Below are positions 34,687 through 43,471 of a stretch of DNA of 64,000 bases, piece by piece. The notes beneath the pieces were generated by a model that made no database searches, was not told where the DNA came from, and worked only from the letters and a program-made list of their open reading frames with translations. Both the position numbers and the translations under genes were made by a program. Source of the stretch: Natronomonas salina. GTDB lineage: Archaea > Halobacteriota > Halobacteria > Halobacteriales > Haloarculaceae. The stretch is from the NCBI RefSeq assembly GCF_013391105.1, contig NZ_CP058335.1, positions 3,596,001 through 3,660,000 on the forward strand. Reading direction: 5' to 3'. Numbering within the stretch: position 1 is the first letter of the stretch; each line of letters opens with the position of its first letter.

Positions 34687-35031
34687 ATGACCACCCACTC
34701 CATCGACCCCGCGGACGACGGGTCCACCGCGGCCGCCGTCGACGAGGACGACCTGCGCGAGCGGATCACCGTCTTCCTCCAGCGGAACTTCCCGCAGATC
34801 GAGATGCACGGCGGCAGCGCGGCCATCCAGCACCTCGACCTGGAGGCGGGGAGCGTCCGTATCCGTCTCGGCGGCGCCTGCTCCGGCTGCGGTATCTCGC
34901 CGATGACGACCCAGGCGCTGAAGACGCGGCTCGTCCAGGAGATTCCGGAGATATCCGCGGTCGAGACCGAGACCGGCGTCGGCGACGAGGGGACGCCGCA
35001 GGGGTTCGACGCCGACGACGTGCCGTTCTAG
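34687..35031 (+). CDS. NifU-like iron-sulfur scaffold protein
   Basis: A 114-residue protein of the NifU C-terminal domain family (PF01106). GACSGCGIS at residues 63-71 provides Cys65 and Cys68 that bind a transient iron-sulfur cluster across a dimer. The upstream region LQRNFPQIEMHGGSAAIQHLD (split before the strand) and LKTRLVQEIPEISAV are typical. It acts in cytoplasmic Fe-S cluster assembly. It is convergent with the low-complexity gene at 35028 and their stop codons overlap by four bases. Confidence 0.9.
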   Translation: MTTHSIDPADDGSTAAAVDEDDLRERITVFLQRNFPQIEMHGGSAAIQHLDLEAGSVRIRLGGACSGCGISPMTTQALKTRLVQEIPEISAVETETGVGDEGTPQGFDADDVPF

Positions 35032-35999
35032 CGGCGCTGCCGCCGTTCGGCGCCGCGCTGCTCGCGGTCCATCTGGTTCGGCGCGTCGTGCTCCCGCCAC
35101 TGTGACGGCTCCGACTGCTGGTCGCGACTCTGGTGGCGCGCCTGCTCGCGAGCCTGTCCCTGCTGGGTGCCGCCGTGGTTCTGCTGGCTGCCGTGTCCCT
35201 GCTGCTGCGTGCCGTGGCCGTGCTGCTGATTTCCGTGACCGTGCTGACGACCGCCGTATCCGGACTGGCGGCCACCCTGCTGCTGCTGGTTTCCGTACTG
35301 CTGCCTCTCCGAGCTCTGCTGCTGGCTCCCCCGACTGATGCCTGACTGGCCGCCGCGCTGCCCCTGGTCGCGCTGCTGGCCCTGCTGTTGTCCCCTCTGC
35401 TGGTTCTGCTGGTTCTGCTGCCGTCCACCTTGCTGGTGCTGCTGGCCTCGCTGATCGTGGCCGCCCCGCTGGCCGCCGGATCGCTGACGGTTCTGTCCGC
35501 CGCGTTGCTGGTCACGGTTCCGGTCCGGCTGTCCCGGCTGCCCCTGCTGGTACTGGCCCTCCTGCCGGCGACCACCCTGGGTGTAGCCGCCGGGCTGTCC
35601 GCGACCGGACTGGTTGCCGCCTTGCTGGCTGTGGCCACCGCTCTGGTGCTGCTGCCCCTGTCGCTGGCCCTGTTGTTGGTCCCGGCCCTGCTGTCCTCGT
35701 CGACCCTGGCGCTGCTGGTGCTGACCTTGCTGACCGCCCGCGTGCTGCTGGTTCCGCTGTTGACCGTACTGCTGGTTCTGCTGACGAGACTGCTGGCCTC
35801 CGTGCTGACGGTCGTGGCCCTGTCCTCGTCCCTGCGGTCCGCCGTGGCCTCGCTGACTTCCCTGTCCCTGCTGACCCTGCTCGTGGGTCCGTTGCTGCGT
35901 CCACTGGCCTCGGCGTTCGCCCTGCTGGTCGTTTCGGTGGCGCTGCTGGTCGTCGTCCCGTCCGGTGTCTCTGCCCTGATTGTGTGTATGTCGTGCCAT
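35028..35999 (-). CDS. extreme Gln/Gly/Arg/His low-complexity protein
   Basis: A 323-residue frame from ATG 35999-35997. By my count about 106 residues are Gln (one third), the rest mostly Gly, Arg, His, Asp, Asn and Ser. There is no Leu, Val, Phe, Cys or Lys, one Ile, two Trp and five Tyr (78, 139, 150, 235, 248), several as GY or QYG. RGG/RGQ groups recur, and residues 253-280 repeat GHGxQQ. It must be disordered and basic, unlike typical halophile proteins. Two other frames are also open because CAG repeats exclude stops, so the frame choice is not certain. No known function. Confidence 0.5.
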   Translation of the reverse strand: MARHTHNQGRDTGRDDDQQRHRNDQQGERRGQWTQQRTHEQGQQGQGSQRGHGGPQGRGQGHDRQHGGQQSRQQNQQYGQQRNQQHAGGQQGQHQQRQGRRGQQGRDQQQGQRQGQQHQSGGHSQQGGNQSGRGQPGGYTQGGRRQEGQYQQGQPGQPDRNRDQQRGGQNRQRSGGQRGGHDQRGQQHQQGGRQQNQQNQQRGQQQGQQRDQGQRGGQSGISRGSQQQSSERQQYGNQQQQGGRQSGYGGRQHGHGNQQHGHGTQQQGHGSQQNHGGTQQGQAREQARHQSRDQQSEPSQWREHDAPNQMDREQRGAERRQRR

Positions 36000-36155
36000 G
36001 GTATCGTAGGGTTCTCCGGCCGGCGGTCGGTTCGCGGCACTCCCCGGACTGCTCGACCCGGAGAGTCGACGCCTGACGGCGGAGTGGGTTCTGCCTGCGT
36101 GTGCAACGGTAGCACGGTCCGGCCAGGGAACGGCTGCGGCCCCGTTCGGGGTGGC

Positions 36156-36163
36156 TATTTACC
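36156..36163 (+). promoter_or_regulatory. TATA element of birA
   Basis: TATTTACC centred 26 bases before the birA ATG at 36185 fits a leaderless promoter. The rest of the 185-base gap between 36000 and 36184 shows no other clear feature. Confidence 0.5.
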
Positions 36164-36184
36164 CTCCCGCGCCAACGCCCGGGT

Positions 36185-37111
36185 ATGCAGGAGACGCGAC
36201 GCCGGGTGCTGGAGGGGCTGGCCGACGGCCCCGTCTCGGGCCCGGACCTGGCCGACCGACTCGAGGTCTCGCGCGCCGCCGTCTGGAAGCACGTCGAGGC
36301 GCTCCGCGAGGCGGGCTTCGCGGTCGAGAGCCGCGACGACGGCTACGTCCTGGCCGGCGTCCCGGAGTTCGGCGGCGCGGCCGTCGAGTTCGGGCTGGAC
36401 GCGCCCTTCGAGGTGGAGTTCCACGACAGCATCGGGAGCACGAACGACCGGGCGCGCGCACTGGCCGGCGAGGGCGCCGCGGACGTCGTCGTCCTGGCGG
36501 ACGAGCAGACCGGCGCGCGCGGCCGCCTGGACCGCGCGTGGTCCTCGCCGTCGGGCGGCGTCTGGCTGAGCATCGTCTGCCGGCCGGACCTCCCGCCGGC
36601 GCAGGTCCCCGTCTACACGCTCGCGGCGGCCGTCGCGACCACCGAGGCCGTCCGCGAGGTCGGCGTCGACGCGGGGATCAAGTGGCCGAACGACGTTCTG
36701 GTGGGTGACGACGAGAAGAAGCTCGTCGGCATCCTCACGGAGATGGAGGGGGAGGCCGACCGGGTCTCGTGGGTGGTCGTCGGCATCGGGCTGAACGCGA
36801 ACGTCGACGCCGACGAGGTCCCGGAGACGGCGACGACGATCGGAGAACAGGTGGGTGACGTCGACCGCGCCGACCTGACGCGGCGCATCCTCGAGCGATT
36901 CGACGAGCTGCGGGCCGACCCCGAGAGCGTCCTGCCGGCGTGGCGCGACCTCGCCACCACGCTCGGTCGGCGGGTCCGCGTCGAGACGCCCGGCGGGGAG
37001 GTCGTCGGCGAGGCCGTCGACGTGGAGTTCCCGGGCACGCTCGTCGTCGCGACCGACGACGGCGAGAAGCGGGTCTCGGCCGGCGACTGCGAGCACCTCC
37101 GCCCCGCCTGA
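36185..37111 (+). CDS. birA: biotin-protein ligase with N-terminal HTH
   Basis: A 308-residue BirA. Residues 1-55 are a winged helix (LADRLEVSRAAVWKHVEALREAG split at the turn), so it can probably also repress transcription. The ligase core has FHDSIGSTNDRA, the biotin/ATP loop ADEQTGARGRLDRAW (about 102-116) and GIKWPNDVLVGDDEKKLVGIL (about 164-184). The C-terminal SH3-like domain follows GRRVRVETPGGE. It attaches biotin to acyl-CoA carboxylase carrier proteins. ATG 36185 is supported by the TATA element. Confidence 0.93.
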   Translation: MQETRRRVLEGLADGPVSGPDLADRLEVSRAAVWKHVEALREAGFAVESRDDGYVLAGVPEFGGAAVEFGLDAPFEVEFHDSIGSTNDRARALAGEGAADVVVLADEQTGARGRLDRAWSSPSGGVWLSIVCRPDLPPAQVPVYTLAAAVATTEAVREVGVDAGIKWPNDVLVGDDEKKLVGILTEMEGEADRVSWVVVGIGLNANVDADEVPETATTIGEQVGDVDRADLTRRILERFDELRADPESVLPAWRDLATTLGRRVRVETPGGEVVGEAVDVEFPGTLVVATDDGEKRVSAGDCEHLRPA

Positions 37112-37144
37112 TTACTCGAGGGTCTCGCTCCGCTCCGACCCTCG

Positions 37145-37681
37145 CTACTCGAGTATCTCGGTGGCTCCCGGGTCTGCCCGCGCCGGTTTCTGTCGTTCGT
37201 CGCCCGGCAGGGCCTCCTCACGCTGGAGGTCGGCCTCCCGGGCGTCCTCGTCCGTCGCGCCGACGCGGACCGTCAACACGGGGACCTCCGAGGAGCGGAC
37301 GACCCGCTCGGCGACGCTGCCGAGCAGCAGGCGGTTGAGCCCGCCGCGACCGTGGGTGCCCATCACGATCAGGTCGCAGCCCTCCTCGGTGGCGTAGTCG
37401 ACGATCTCGCGGCTCGGCGGCCCCTCCCGCATCGCGGTGACGACCCGATCGGCCCGCGAGCGCTCCTCGGCGGCGCGGAGGGCGTCCTCGCCCTCGTCGC
37501 GCAGCATGGTCGTGACGCTCTCCCAGGAGGTCTCCATGGGGAGGTTGGCGAAGCTGGCCGTGTTGACGACGTAGAGGAAGTGCACGGCGGCGTCGTGGGC
37601 GTCGGCGAGGTCCGAGGCGTGGTCGATGACCCGCGACATGCCGGCCGACCCGTCCGTCGGAACGAGGATACAGTTGTACAT
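37145..37681 (-). CDS. universal stress protein, UspA family
   Basis: A 178-residue UspA protein starting MYNCILVPTDGSAGMSRV. The ATP loop is canonical (GTHGRGGLNRLLLGSVAE). A C-terminal extension of about 30 residues (READLQREEALPGDE and beyond) is longer than usual and polar. The start ATG 37681-37679 is chosen over a codon 14 positions upstream because the Usp fold begins here. It is convergent with birA. Confidence 0.9.
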   Translation of the reverse strand: MYNCILVPTDGSAGMSRVIDHASDLADAHDAAVHFLYVVNTASFANLPMETSWESVTTMLRDEGEDALRAAEERSRADRVVTAMREGPPSREIVDYATEEGCDLIVMGTHGRGGLNRLLLGSVAERVVRSSEVPVLTVRVGATDEDAREADLQREEALPGDERQKPARADPGATEILE

Positions 37682-37766
37682 TGTCACCACACGACACGGT
37701 CTTGGGCGTACCCGCACAAACACCTTTCGACCGTTTTACACACGAGACGGGGGAGAGACGGCGGCT

Positions 37767-38783
37767 TCAGGGCGAGATGACGTCCGCGACGTCGTCCACT
37801 CCGGCGCGGCGGACCACGGCCCGGACGGGGTCGCGGACGCCGGCGAGGTTGTCGGAGTCGCCGTCGAGTACCAGCAGCCGGGCCTCGCGACCCGGCTCGA
37901 TCACGCCGCAGTTCAGGCCGGCGATCTCGGCGCCGGCCCGCGTCGCCATCCGGAGCACCTCGGGGGCGGTCACGTCGCAGAGCTTCGCGGTGAACTCCAT
38001 CTCCCGGAACATCGAGGGGCTGTTGAGCATCACGTTGTCCGTCCCGAGGGCGACGGTCGTCCGCTCCAGCAGGTCGGCCACCGGCGGGACCCCGACGCCC
38101 GTCACGAGGTTCGAGCGCGGGCAGACCGCGATCGGCGTATCGCTGTCCTCGACGCGCTCCAGGTGGATCTCCTCGGCGTGGACCATGTGGACGAGGAAGT
38201 CGGGCTCGAGGTCCAGCGCGGAGTTGATGTCGTGGGCGTCGCGCTCGCCGGCGTGGATGCCGAAGGGCTTGCCCGCCTCGTGGGCGGCCTTCCGCTCCGC
38301 CGAGAAGTCGGCGTCGCGGGCGCCGCTGGCGCCGAAGCCGTCGGCGACGTCCAGCACCTCGACCTCCTCGCGGCCGAAGACGACCGGCTCGACGTCGAGG
38401 TTGCCCGCGGCGTCCAGCAGCGCCTCCACGCCCGCGACGCCGCCCTCGCGGAACTCGAGGAAGGCGGTCGTCCCGCCGGCCTCCATGAACTCCAGCGACC
38501 GCTGCATCGACTCGACGAGTTCCTCCCTGGAGGCCTCCTCGAGCAGCCGGTGCTTCAGGCCGTCCGGCGGCGCGACGAGTTCGTCCAGCGAGAGGCCGCG
38601 GCCGGCCTCCTTGGCGATCGAGTCGCCGACGTGGGTGTGGGCGTTGACGAACGCCGGACAGATGATGTCGGTCGAGGCCGTGGCCGTCTCCTCGACCTCG
38701 ACGATCTCACCGTCCTCGACGACGACACGGCCCTCGACCGGTTCGTAGTCCTCGCCCGCGAGTATCGTCCCCGGGAGTTCCAT
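37767..38783 (-). CDS. amidohydrolase family protein
   Basis: A 338-residue metal-dependent amidohydrolase (TIM barrel with a small beta domain). The first metal ligands are His49 and His51 in FVNAHTHVGDS; later ligands lie in FGIHAGE and DFLVHMVHAEE, and the metal-binding Asp in LGTDNVMLNSPSM. This is the chlorohydrolase/guanine or cytosine deaminase-like branch (PF01979). The substrate is unknown. It is divergent from the LLM oxidoreductase gene, 99 bases away. Confidence 0.88.
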   Translation of the reverse strand: MELPGTILAGEDYEPVEGRVVVEDGEIVEVEETATASTDIICPAFVNAHTHVGDSIAKEAGRGLSLDELVAPPDGLKHRLLEEASREELVESMQRSLEFMEAGGTTAFLEFREGGVAGVEALLDAAGNLDVEPVVFGREEVEVLDVADGFGASGARDADFSAERKAAHEAGKPFGIHAGERDAHDINSALDLEPDFLVHMVHAEEIHLERVEDSDTPIAVCPRSNLVTGVGVPPVADLLERTTVALGTDNVMLNSPSMFREMEFTAKLCDVTAPEVLRMATRAGAEIAGLNCGVIEPGREARLLVLDGDSDNLAGVRDPVRAVVRRAGVDDVADVISP

Positions 38784-38882
38784 GCCGGTGACCTGGGGTG
38801 CGGTGCGTAAAACCCGTTCGCGTTGCAGCCGGCATGCACCTGCCGGCCCGTCGCCTTTCCTCCTCGCCGCGCCAGCTAGGGT

Positions 38883-39839
38883 ATGCCCGAACTCGGTTAC
38901 GCCTGCCTGAGCGAGCAGCACGAGCCCGACGAGATGGTCGAGTACGTCGCCGACGCCGAGCGCCGCGGCGTCGACTACGCGATGGTCTCCGACCACTACC
39001 ACCCCTGGACCACCGCGCAGGGCGAGAGCCCGTTCGTCTGGGGCGTCCTCGGCGCCATCGCCCACGGGACCGAGCGCATCCCGGTCGGGACGGCCGTCAC
39101 CGCGCCGATCATCCGCATCCACCCCGCCGTCGTCGCCCAGGCCGCCGCGACCGCCGCCACCCAGCTCGACGGTCGGTTCATCTTCGGCGTCGGCACCGGC
39201 GAGCGGCTCAACGAGCACGTCACCGGCGAGCGTTGGCCGCCGCACGACGTCCGCCTCGAGAAGCTCGAGGAGGCCATCGAGATCATCCGGCTGCTCTGGG
39301 AGGGCGGCGAGAAGACCTACCGCGGCGACCACTTCACCGTCGAGAACGCCCGCGTGTTCACGCTCCCGGACGAGCTCCCGCCCGTCGTGGTGGCCGCGGG
39401 CGGCGAGACCTCCGCGGCCGCGGCGGGACACTACGGCGACGGCCTCATGTCCACCTCGCCCGACGAGGGCCTCGTCGACCGGTACGAGGAGGGCAACGAG
39501 GGCGAGACGGAGCCGCACTTCGGCCAGTTCCACGCCTGCTACGCGGAGGACGAGGACGACGCGATCGAGACGGCCCTCGAGACGTGGCCCAACGCCGCGA
39601 TGGCCGGCGAACTCGGCCGCGAACTCGCCACGCCGGCCCACTACGAGCAGACCGCGACGATGGTCGACCGGGAGGACATCGCCGAACAGGTCGTCTGCGG
39701 CCCCGACGCGGACGACTTCATCGAGAAGATCGAGGCGTTCGTCGATAGCGGCTTCGAAAGCGTTCACGTCCACCAGATCGGCCAGCAGCAGGAGGAGTTC
39801 CTGGAGTTCTACGAGGAAGAGGTCATGCCGTCGTTCTGA
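38883..39839 (+). CDS. F420-dependent LLM class oxidoreductase (TIGR03557-like)
   Basis: A 318-residue luciferase-like (LLM) TIM-barrel oxidoreductase resembling the TIGR03557 subfamily, which uses coenzyme F420. It begins MPELGYACLSEQHEPDEMV and contains AMVSDHYHPWTTAQG, PVVVAAGGETSAAAAGHYGDG and the C-terminal YEEEVMPSF. F420 comes from the pathway in which CofD, encoded at 49607, takes part. The substrate is unknown; relatives include glucose-6-phosphate dehydrogenase-like enzymes. Confidence 0.9.
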   Translation: MPELGYACLSEQHEPDEMVEYVADAERRGVDYAMVSDHYHPWTTAQGESPFVWGVLGAIAHGTERIPVGTAVTAPIIRIHPAVVAQAAATAATQLDGRFIFGVGTGERLNEHVTGERWPPHDVRLEKLEEAIEIIRLLWEGGEKTYRGDHFTVENARVFTLPDELPPVVVAAGGETSAAAAGHYGDGLMSTSPDEGLVDRYEEGNEGETEPHFGQFHACYAEDEDDAIETALETWPNAAMAGELGRELATPAHYEQTATMVDREDIAEQVVCGPDADDFIEKIEAFVDSGFESVHVHQIGQQQEEFLEFYEEEVMPSF

Positions 39840-39856
39840 GGGCGGCGAGGTCTACT

Positions 39857-40309
39857 CTACTCCTCGCACTCCGGCAGCCGAACGATGGAGAGCCAGAACT
39901 GCTCGAAGGACTGGACGACCTCGATGAAGTCCACCGGGTCGACGGGCTTCGTGAGGTAGGCGTTGGCGTTCAACTCGTAGGACTTGACGACGTCCTCCTG
40001 GGCCTCCGAACTCGTCAGGACGACGACCGGGACGTACTGGAGGGTCTCGTCGGCGCGCATCTCCTCGAGGACCTCGTCGCCGTTCTTCCGCGGGAGGTTC
40101 AAGTCGAGGAGGACGATGTCCGGACAGGGCGCGTCGGCGTACTCGCCGCGCTTGAAGAGGAAGTCCAGCGCCTCGACGCCGTCCTCGACGACGTGGAGGT
40201 CGTTGTCGATCTGGCCCTCCTTGAACGCCTCCTGGGTGAGGCGGACGTCGCCGGGGTTGTCCTCGACGAGCAGTATCTGCGCCGGATCGCCGTCGATCCC
40301 GTCGCTCAT
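39857..40309 (-). CDS. response regulator, receiver domain only
   Basis: A 150-residue single-domain receiver of the Rcp1 type that is common in haloarchaea. The acidic pocket is in LLVEDNPGDVRL (13-24), the phosphoacceptor is Asp69 in DIVLLDLNLPRKNGDEV, the Thr/Ser in VVLTSSEAQ and Lys in AYLTKPVD. The C-terminal helix ends in FWLSIVRLPECEE. The cognate kinase is not in the window. A 16-codon leader reading frame lies immediately upstream and overlaps this start. Confidence 0.9.
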   Translation of the reverse strand: MSDGIDGDPAQILLVEDNPGDVRLTQEAFKEGQIDNDLHVVEDGVEALDFLFKRGEYADAPCPDIVLLDLNLPRKNGDEVLEEMRADETLQYVPVVVLTSSEAQEDVVKSYELNANAYLTKPVDPVDFIEVVQSFEQFWLSIVRLPECEE

Positions 40310-40356
40310 CGGACGACCCCGCAGCAGACCCCGCCGCAGTCCGGAACCGGATGCAT
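40306..40356 (-). other. 16-codon upstream reading frame overlapping the response regulator start
   Basis: On the minus strand an ATG at 40356-40354 opens a frame for MHPVPDCGGVCCGVVR, with its stop TGA overlapping the ATG of the response regulator by the sequence ATGA. It contains three Cys and lies downstream of a possible TATA-like ACTTAA at about 40381. It may be a coupled leader peptide or chance. Confidence 0.3.
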
Positions 40357-40434
40357 GGTACCTCCGTGACCACCGAGACAGTTAAGTACCACGCTGGACG
40401 ACGCGGCCGACGACCCCGACCGCCGGCCGGGCGG

Positions 40435-41652
40435 TCAGTACTCGTCCAGGGTGGTGTTGACGCCCTTGCGGACGTCCACGACGAGCGCCTCGAGGTCCAG
40501 ACCCAGCACGTCCTCGGTCGCCTGCCCGACGCGCTCGGCGACGTCCTCGGGGGCGTAGACGCCCATCCGCCACTGCTCCTTCTGGGCCCGGCGGAGCGCC
40601 TTCACCATCGTGGACTGGCTGTCGAGTTTCCGGACCTCGCCGTTGACGACCACCCGGCTCGTCGACTCGCGCATCTTCGGCCGCGAGGGGACGTCGAGGA
40701 TGACGGCCTCCTCGTCGACGTTCGCCCGGTCGGCGATGTCGCGCTCGTACTCGCGGATCGCCTCGTGGTCGGCCTCGAGGACCGCCTCCGGGACGTCCCT
40801 GATCTCCGCCCAGACCGCCCGCTTGTAGAGGTCCCGGGTGTCGAGCATCCGGGCGAACTCGGCGGTCGCCCCGCAGGTCCGCAGCGCGACGGTCAGGTCG
40901 CGGTCGTCCATCCGGCGGAGCTCCCGGGGCTCGACCGCCCCGGCGTCCAGCAGCGCCTCCGTCGCCCGGCGGAGCATCGCCTTCGAGATGCGGGCGACGT
41001 GGTGGTTGTAGACGACGGGGTTCATGAGCGCCCGGGCGAGCAGCAGCGACTCGGCGGTCTGGACGTTCCCCTCCGCGAGGACGAGTTCGCCGTCGACGAA
41101 CCGCAGCTCACGGACGAGCCGGCCGGTGTCGATGGTGCCGTAGGGGACGCCGGTGTGGTGGGCGTCCCGGACGAGGTAGTCCATCCGGTCGACGTCGAGC
41201 TCCCCCGAGACGAGCTGGCCGAACTCGCCCTCGCCGGCCACCAGGTCGGCGACCGTGCCGGGGTCGATGTCGTGCAAGGCGAGGACCCGCTCGACCTCGC
41301 CGCCCTCCAGGAGGTCGCCGACCTCGTCGTGCATCTTGCCGGTGTGGCGGGCGACGATGTCCTCGATGTTGTGGCTGAACGGGCAGTGGCCGACGTCGTG
41401 GAGGATGGCGGCGGCCCGCAGGCGCTCGGCGGTCCGGCCCTCGAGGTTGAGGTGCTCCAGTGCCTGGGTGGCGAGGTGGTAGACGCCCAGGGAGTGCTCG
41501 AACCGGGTGTGGTTCGCGCTCGGGTAGACGAGCTCCGCGGTGCCGAGCTGCTTGATCCGGCGGAGTCGCTGGACCTCGGGGGTGTCGAGGAGGTCCTCGG
41601 CGACCCCCTCGACCGCGATGTGGTCGTGGACGCTGTCCTTGATGGTGGCCAT
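40435..41652 (-). CDS. HD-domain phosphohydrolase (SAMHD1/dNTPase-like)
   Basis: A 405-residue HD phosphohydrolase. His53 in [14 protein letters not shown], His85-Asp86 in ILHDVGHCPFSH and a later Asp in [18 protein letters not shown] make up the metal site, in the order known from SAMHD1-type dNTP triphosphohydrolases. The domain occupies residues 1-280, followed by a family-specific C-terminal part ending DVRKGVNTTLDEY. A close paralogue is encoded at 50742. Likely role: control of dNTP pools, but inferred from family only. Confidence 0.88.
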   Translation of the reverse strand: MATIKDSVHDHIAVEGVAEDLLDTPEVQRLRRIKQLGTAELVYPSANHTRFEHSLGVYHLATQALEHLNLEGRTAERLRAAAILHDVGHCPFSHNIEDIVARHTGKMHDEVGDLLEGGEVERVLALHDIDPGTVADLVAGEGEFGQLVSGELDVDRMDYLVRDAHHTGVPYGTIDTGRLVRELRFVDGELVLAEGNVQTAESLLLARALMNPVVYNHHVARISKAMLRRATEALLDAGAVEPRELRRMDDRDLTVALRTCGATAEFARMLDTRDLYKRAVWAEIRDVPEAVLEADHEAIREYERDIADRANVDEEAVILDVPSRPKMRESTSRVVVNGEVRKLDSQSTMVKALRRAQKEQWRMGVYAPEDVAERVGQATEDVLGLDLEALVVDVRKGVNTTLDEY

Positions 41653-41721
41653 TACCCCCGGTTTCGCCTTGATGGGTTAAAAACCGTCGTCCCCGAAACG
41701 GCCGGCTCCGGCTTCCTGTAC

Positions 41722-42963
41722 CTACTCGACGACCACCGACCGGGTCTCCGCGTCGTAGGTCTCGACCAGTCCCCACGCGACGAGCCCGGCGGCCGCGAAC
41801 CCAACCGCGCTCGCGCCCGCGAAGGCGAGTTCGTAGCTGTACAGCGTCGCGACGCCGCCGACGAGCGTGGGGCCGACGACCCCGCCCACCCCCTTCGCCG
41901 TCTCGCGGATACCCAGCAGTTCCGACTCGCGTTCGATGGGGGCGACGTCGCTGACGAACGCCAGGGAACCGATCGTCATCGCCGAGAACGACCCGCCGAG
42001 GACGACGAACGTCGCCACGCCCGCGGCGAGGCGGAGCGGGCCGGGCGGAGCGGCGGTCAACCCGGCGGCCATGAGGGCGAAGACGGCGCTGCCGGCCATT
42101 CCGACGACGACCAGCGGCTTCCGGCCGACGTGGTCGGCGACGACGCCGAGCCCGTACATGAAGCCGACCTGGGAGCCGTGGTTGAACGCCAGCAGGACGC
42201 CCATCAGCACCTGGGAGACGCCGACGACGGTGACGAGGTACGGCGCCACGACTGACATGATACCCAGCACCGCGACGTTGCGCAGTGCCGTGGCGACGTA
42301 GAGCCACAGCAGCCCGTTCCGGGTCAAGTGGGACCGCTCGTCCGGCGCCGGGAAGAGCCGGCGTCGGGTCTCGGCCAGCACCTCGCGGGCGGTCGGGTCC
42401 GCGTCCGGAGAGGGCGTCGGGTCGACGACGAAGACCAGCGCGACCGTCGAGACGAACGTCACCGCCGCGACGGCCCAGTAGATGTCGACCGGCGTGACGT
42501 ACTCCAGCAGCCCGCCGGCGACGACGTAGCCGAGCGCGAACCCGCCCGAGCGGGTGCTGTTGAAGATGCCGATGGACCGGCCCCGTCCCGTCGTCCCGCC
42601 GTGGTGGCTGACGATGGCGAGGGCGACCGGCGCGAAGCCGGCGAGGAACGCGGCGTAGACGCCTCGCGATCCGATCGCGACCGCGACGGTGTCGGCGACG
42701 AGCAGCGGGAGGATCGCCAGGACGCCGCCGATCCCGGTGACGATCAGCACCTGTCGCCGACGGCCGGTGATGTCCGCGAGCGCGCCCCAGAACGGCGAGA
42801 ACAGCATCAGCCCGGCGTAGTAGGCGGTCCCCACGAGGCCGGCGGCGAACGCCGACGCCCGCGCCTCGACGACCACGGCCAGGGCCGTTCCCATCAGGAT
42901 GGCGCCTGCGAACCGGGCGAACGTCGCCACCCCCAGCGTCGCCCACTGCCGACGACTCGTCAT
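41722..42963 (-). CDS. MFS transporter
   Basis: A 413-residue major facilitator superfamily carrier with twelve predicted transmembrane helices. The loop between helices 2 and 3 has GALADITGRRRQV, matching the MFS signature G...D..GRR, and the sister loop in the second half is GVVADHVGRKPLV. A central cytoplasmic loop lies at about residues 190-215. No substrate can be assigned; tetracycline/multidrug-type relatives are common. The start ATG 42963-42961 gives MTSRRQWATLG. Confidence 0.9.
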   Translation of the reverse strand: MTSRRQWATLGVATFARFAGAILMGTALAVVVEARASAFAAGLVGTAYYAGLMLFSPFWGALADITGRRRQVLIVTGIGGVLAILPLLVADTVAVAIGSRGVYAAFLAGFAPVALAIVSHHGGTTGRGRSIGIFNSTRSGGFALGYVVAGGLLEYVTPVDIYWAVAAVTFVSTVALVFVVDPTPSPDADPTAREVLAETRRRLFPAPDERSHLTRNGLLWLYVATALRNVAVLGIMSVVAPYLVTVVGVSQVLMGVLLAFNHGSQVGFMYGLGVVADHVGRKPLVVVGMAGSAVFALMAAGLTAAPPGPLRLAAGVATFVVLGGSFSAMTIGSLAFVSDVAPIERESELLGIRETAKGVGGVVGPTLVGGVATLYSYELAFAGASAVGFAAAGLVAWGLVETYDAETRSVVVE

Positions 42964-43051
42964 ACCGGACGGTGCGAGCGCCGGGGGTGGTAAGCGGCGC
43001 GATTCGTGCCGACCTGAAGCTTCGTGGGGCCGGACCGCCGACCCTCCAGGT

Positions 43052-43426
43052 ATGCACCACCTCGTCGCGACCGACTCCGTCCACACGACGGCCGCCGCCT
43101 GCGACTACCTGGCCGAGCGGCTCGGTTCCGACGACCGCGTCACCGTGGTCTCGGTCCCCGGGGAAGACGCCAGGGACGCGGACGACGCGCTCAACGTGGC
43201 GAACGCGCGATTGATCGGTACCGCGGAGGTCGAGACCGAGCGGCTGGACGGCGATGCCGACCCGGCGAGCGCGGTCCTCGCCGCCGCGAACGCCCGGAAC
43301 GCGGACGTCATCGTCGTCGGTCCCCACGCCGGCACGCCGAGTGCGGGGCCTGCCCTGGGCAGTACGGCCCGACGGATCGTCGAGGGCGCCGACGTCCCCG
43401 TGGTGGTCGTCCCGCTGTCGCTGTAG
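43052..43426 (+). CDS. UspA-like protein with degenerate nucleotide loop
   Basis: A 124-residue UspA-fold protein starting MHHLVATDSVHTTAAACDYL. The nucleotide loop is GPHAGTPSAGPALGSTAR, where the second Gly of the signature is Ala, so ATP binding may be weak. The N-terminus resembles that of the gene at 44441 (LVAT.S..TT.AAC.YL), marking the two as a paralogous pair around the dehydrogenase gene. All three genes are on one strand with gaps of 45 and 24 bases. Confidence 0.8.
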   Translation: MHHLVATDSVHTTAAACDYLAERLGSDDRVTVVSVPGEDARDADDALNVANARLIGTAEVETERLDGDADPASAVLAAANARNADVIVVGPHAGTPSAGPALGSTARRIVEGADVPVVVVPLSL

Positions 43427-43471
43427 CCCGTCGGCGCGGACGTTGATAAGGCCCGCCACCCAAGACGCGCC

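Noticed and set aside
34766-36115. Long Ser/Thr/Arg frame on the minus strand over the low-complexity gene
   Set aside because: It is open because the CAG-rich repeats contain no stops in any frame; it runs on into the NifU-like gene in antisense, so it is less likely than the Gln frame. It remains a competitor.
35388-36569. Leucine-rich plus-strand frame opposite the low-complexity gene
   Set aside because: CTG is the complement of CAG, so a Leu-rich shadow is expected; it runs into birA out of frame.
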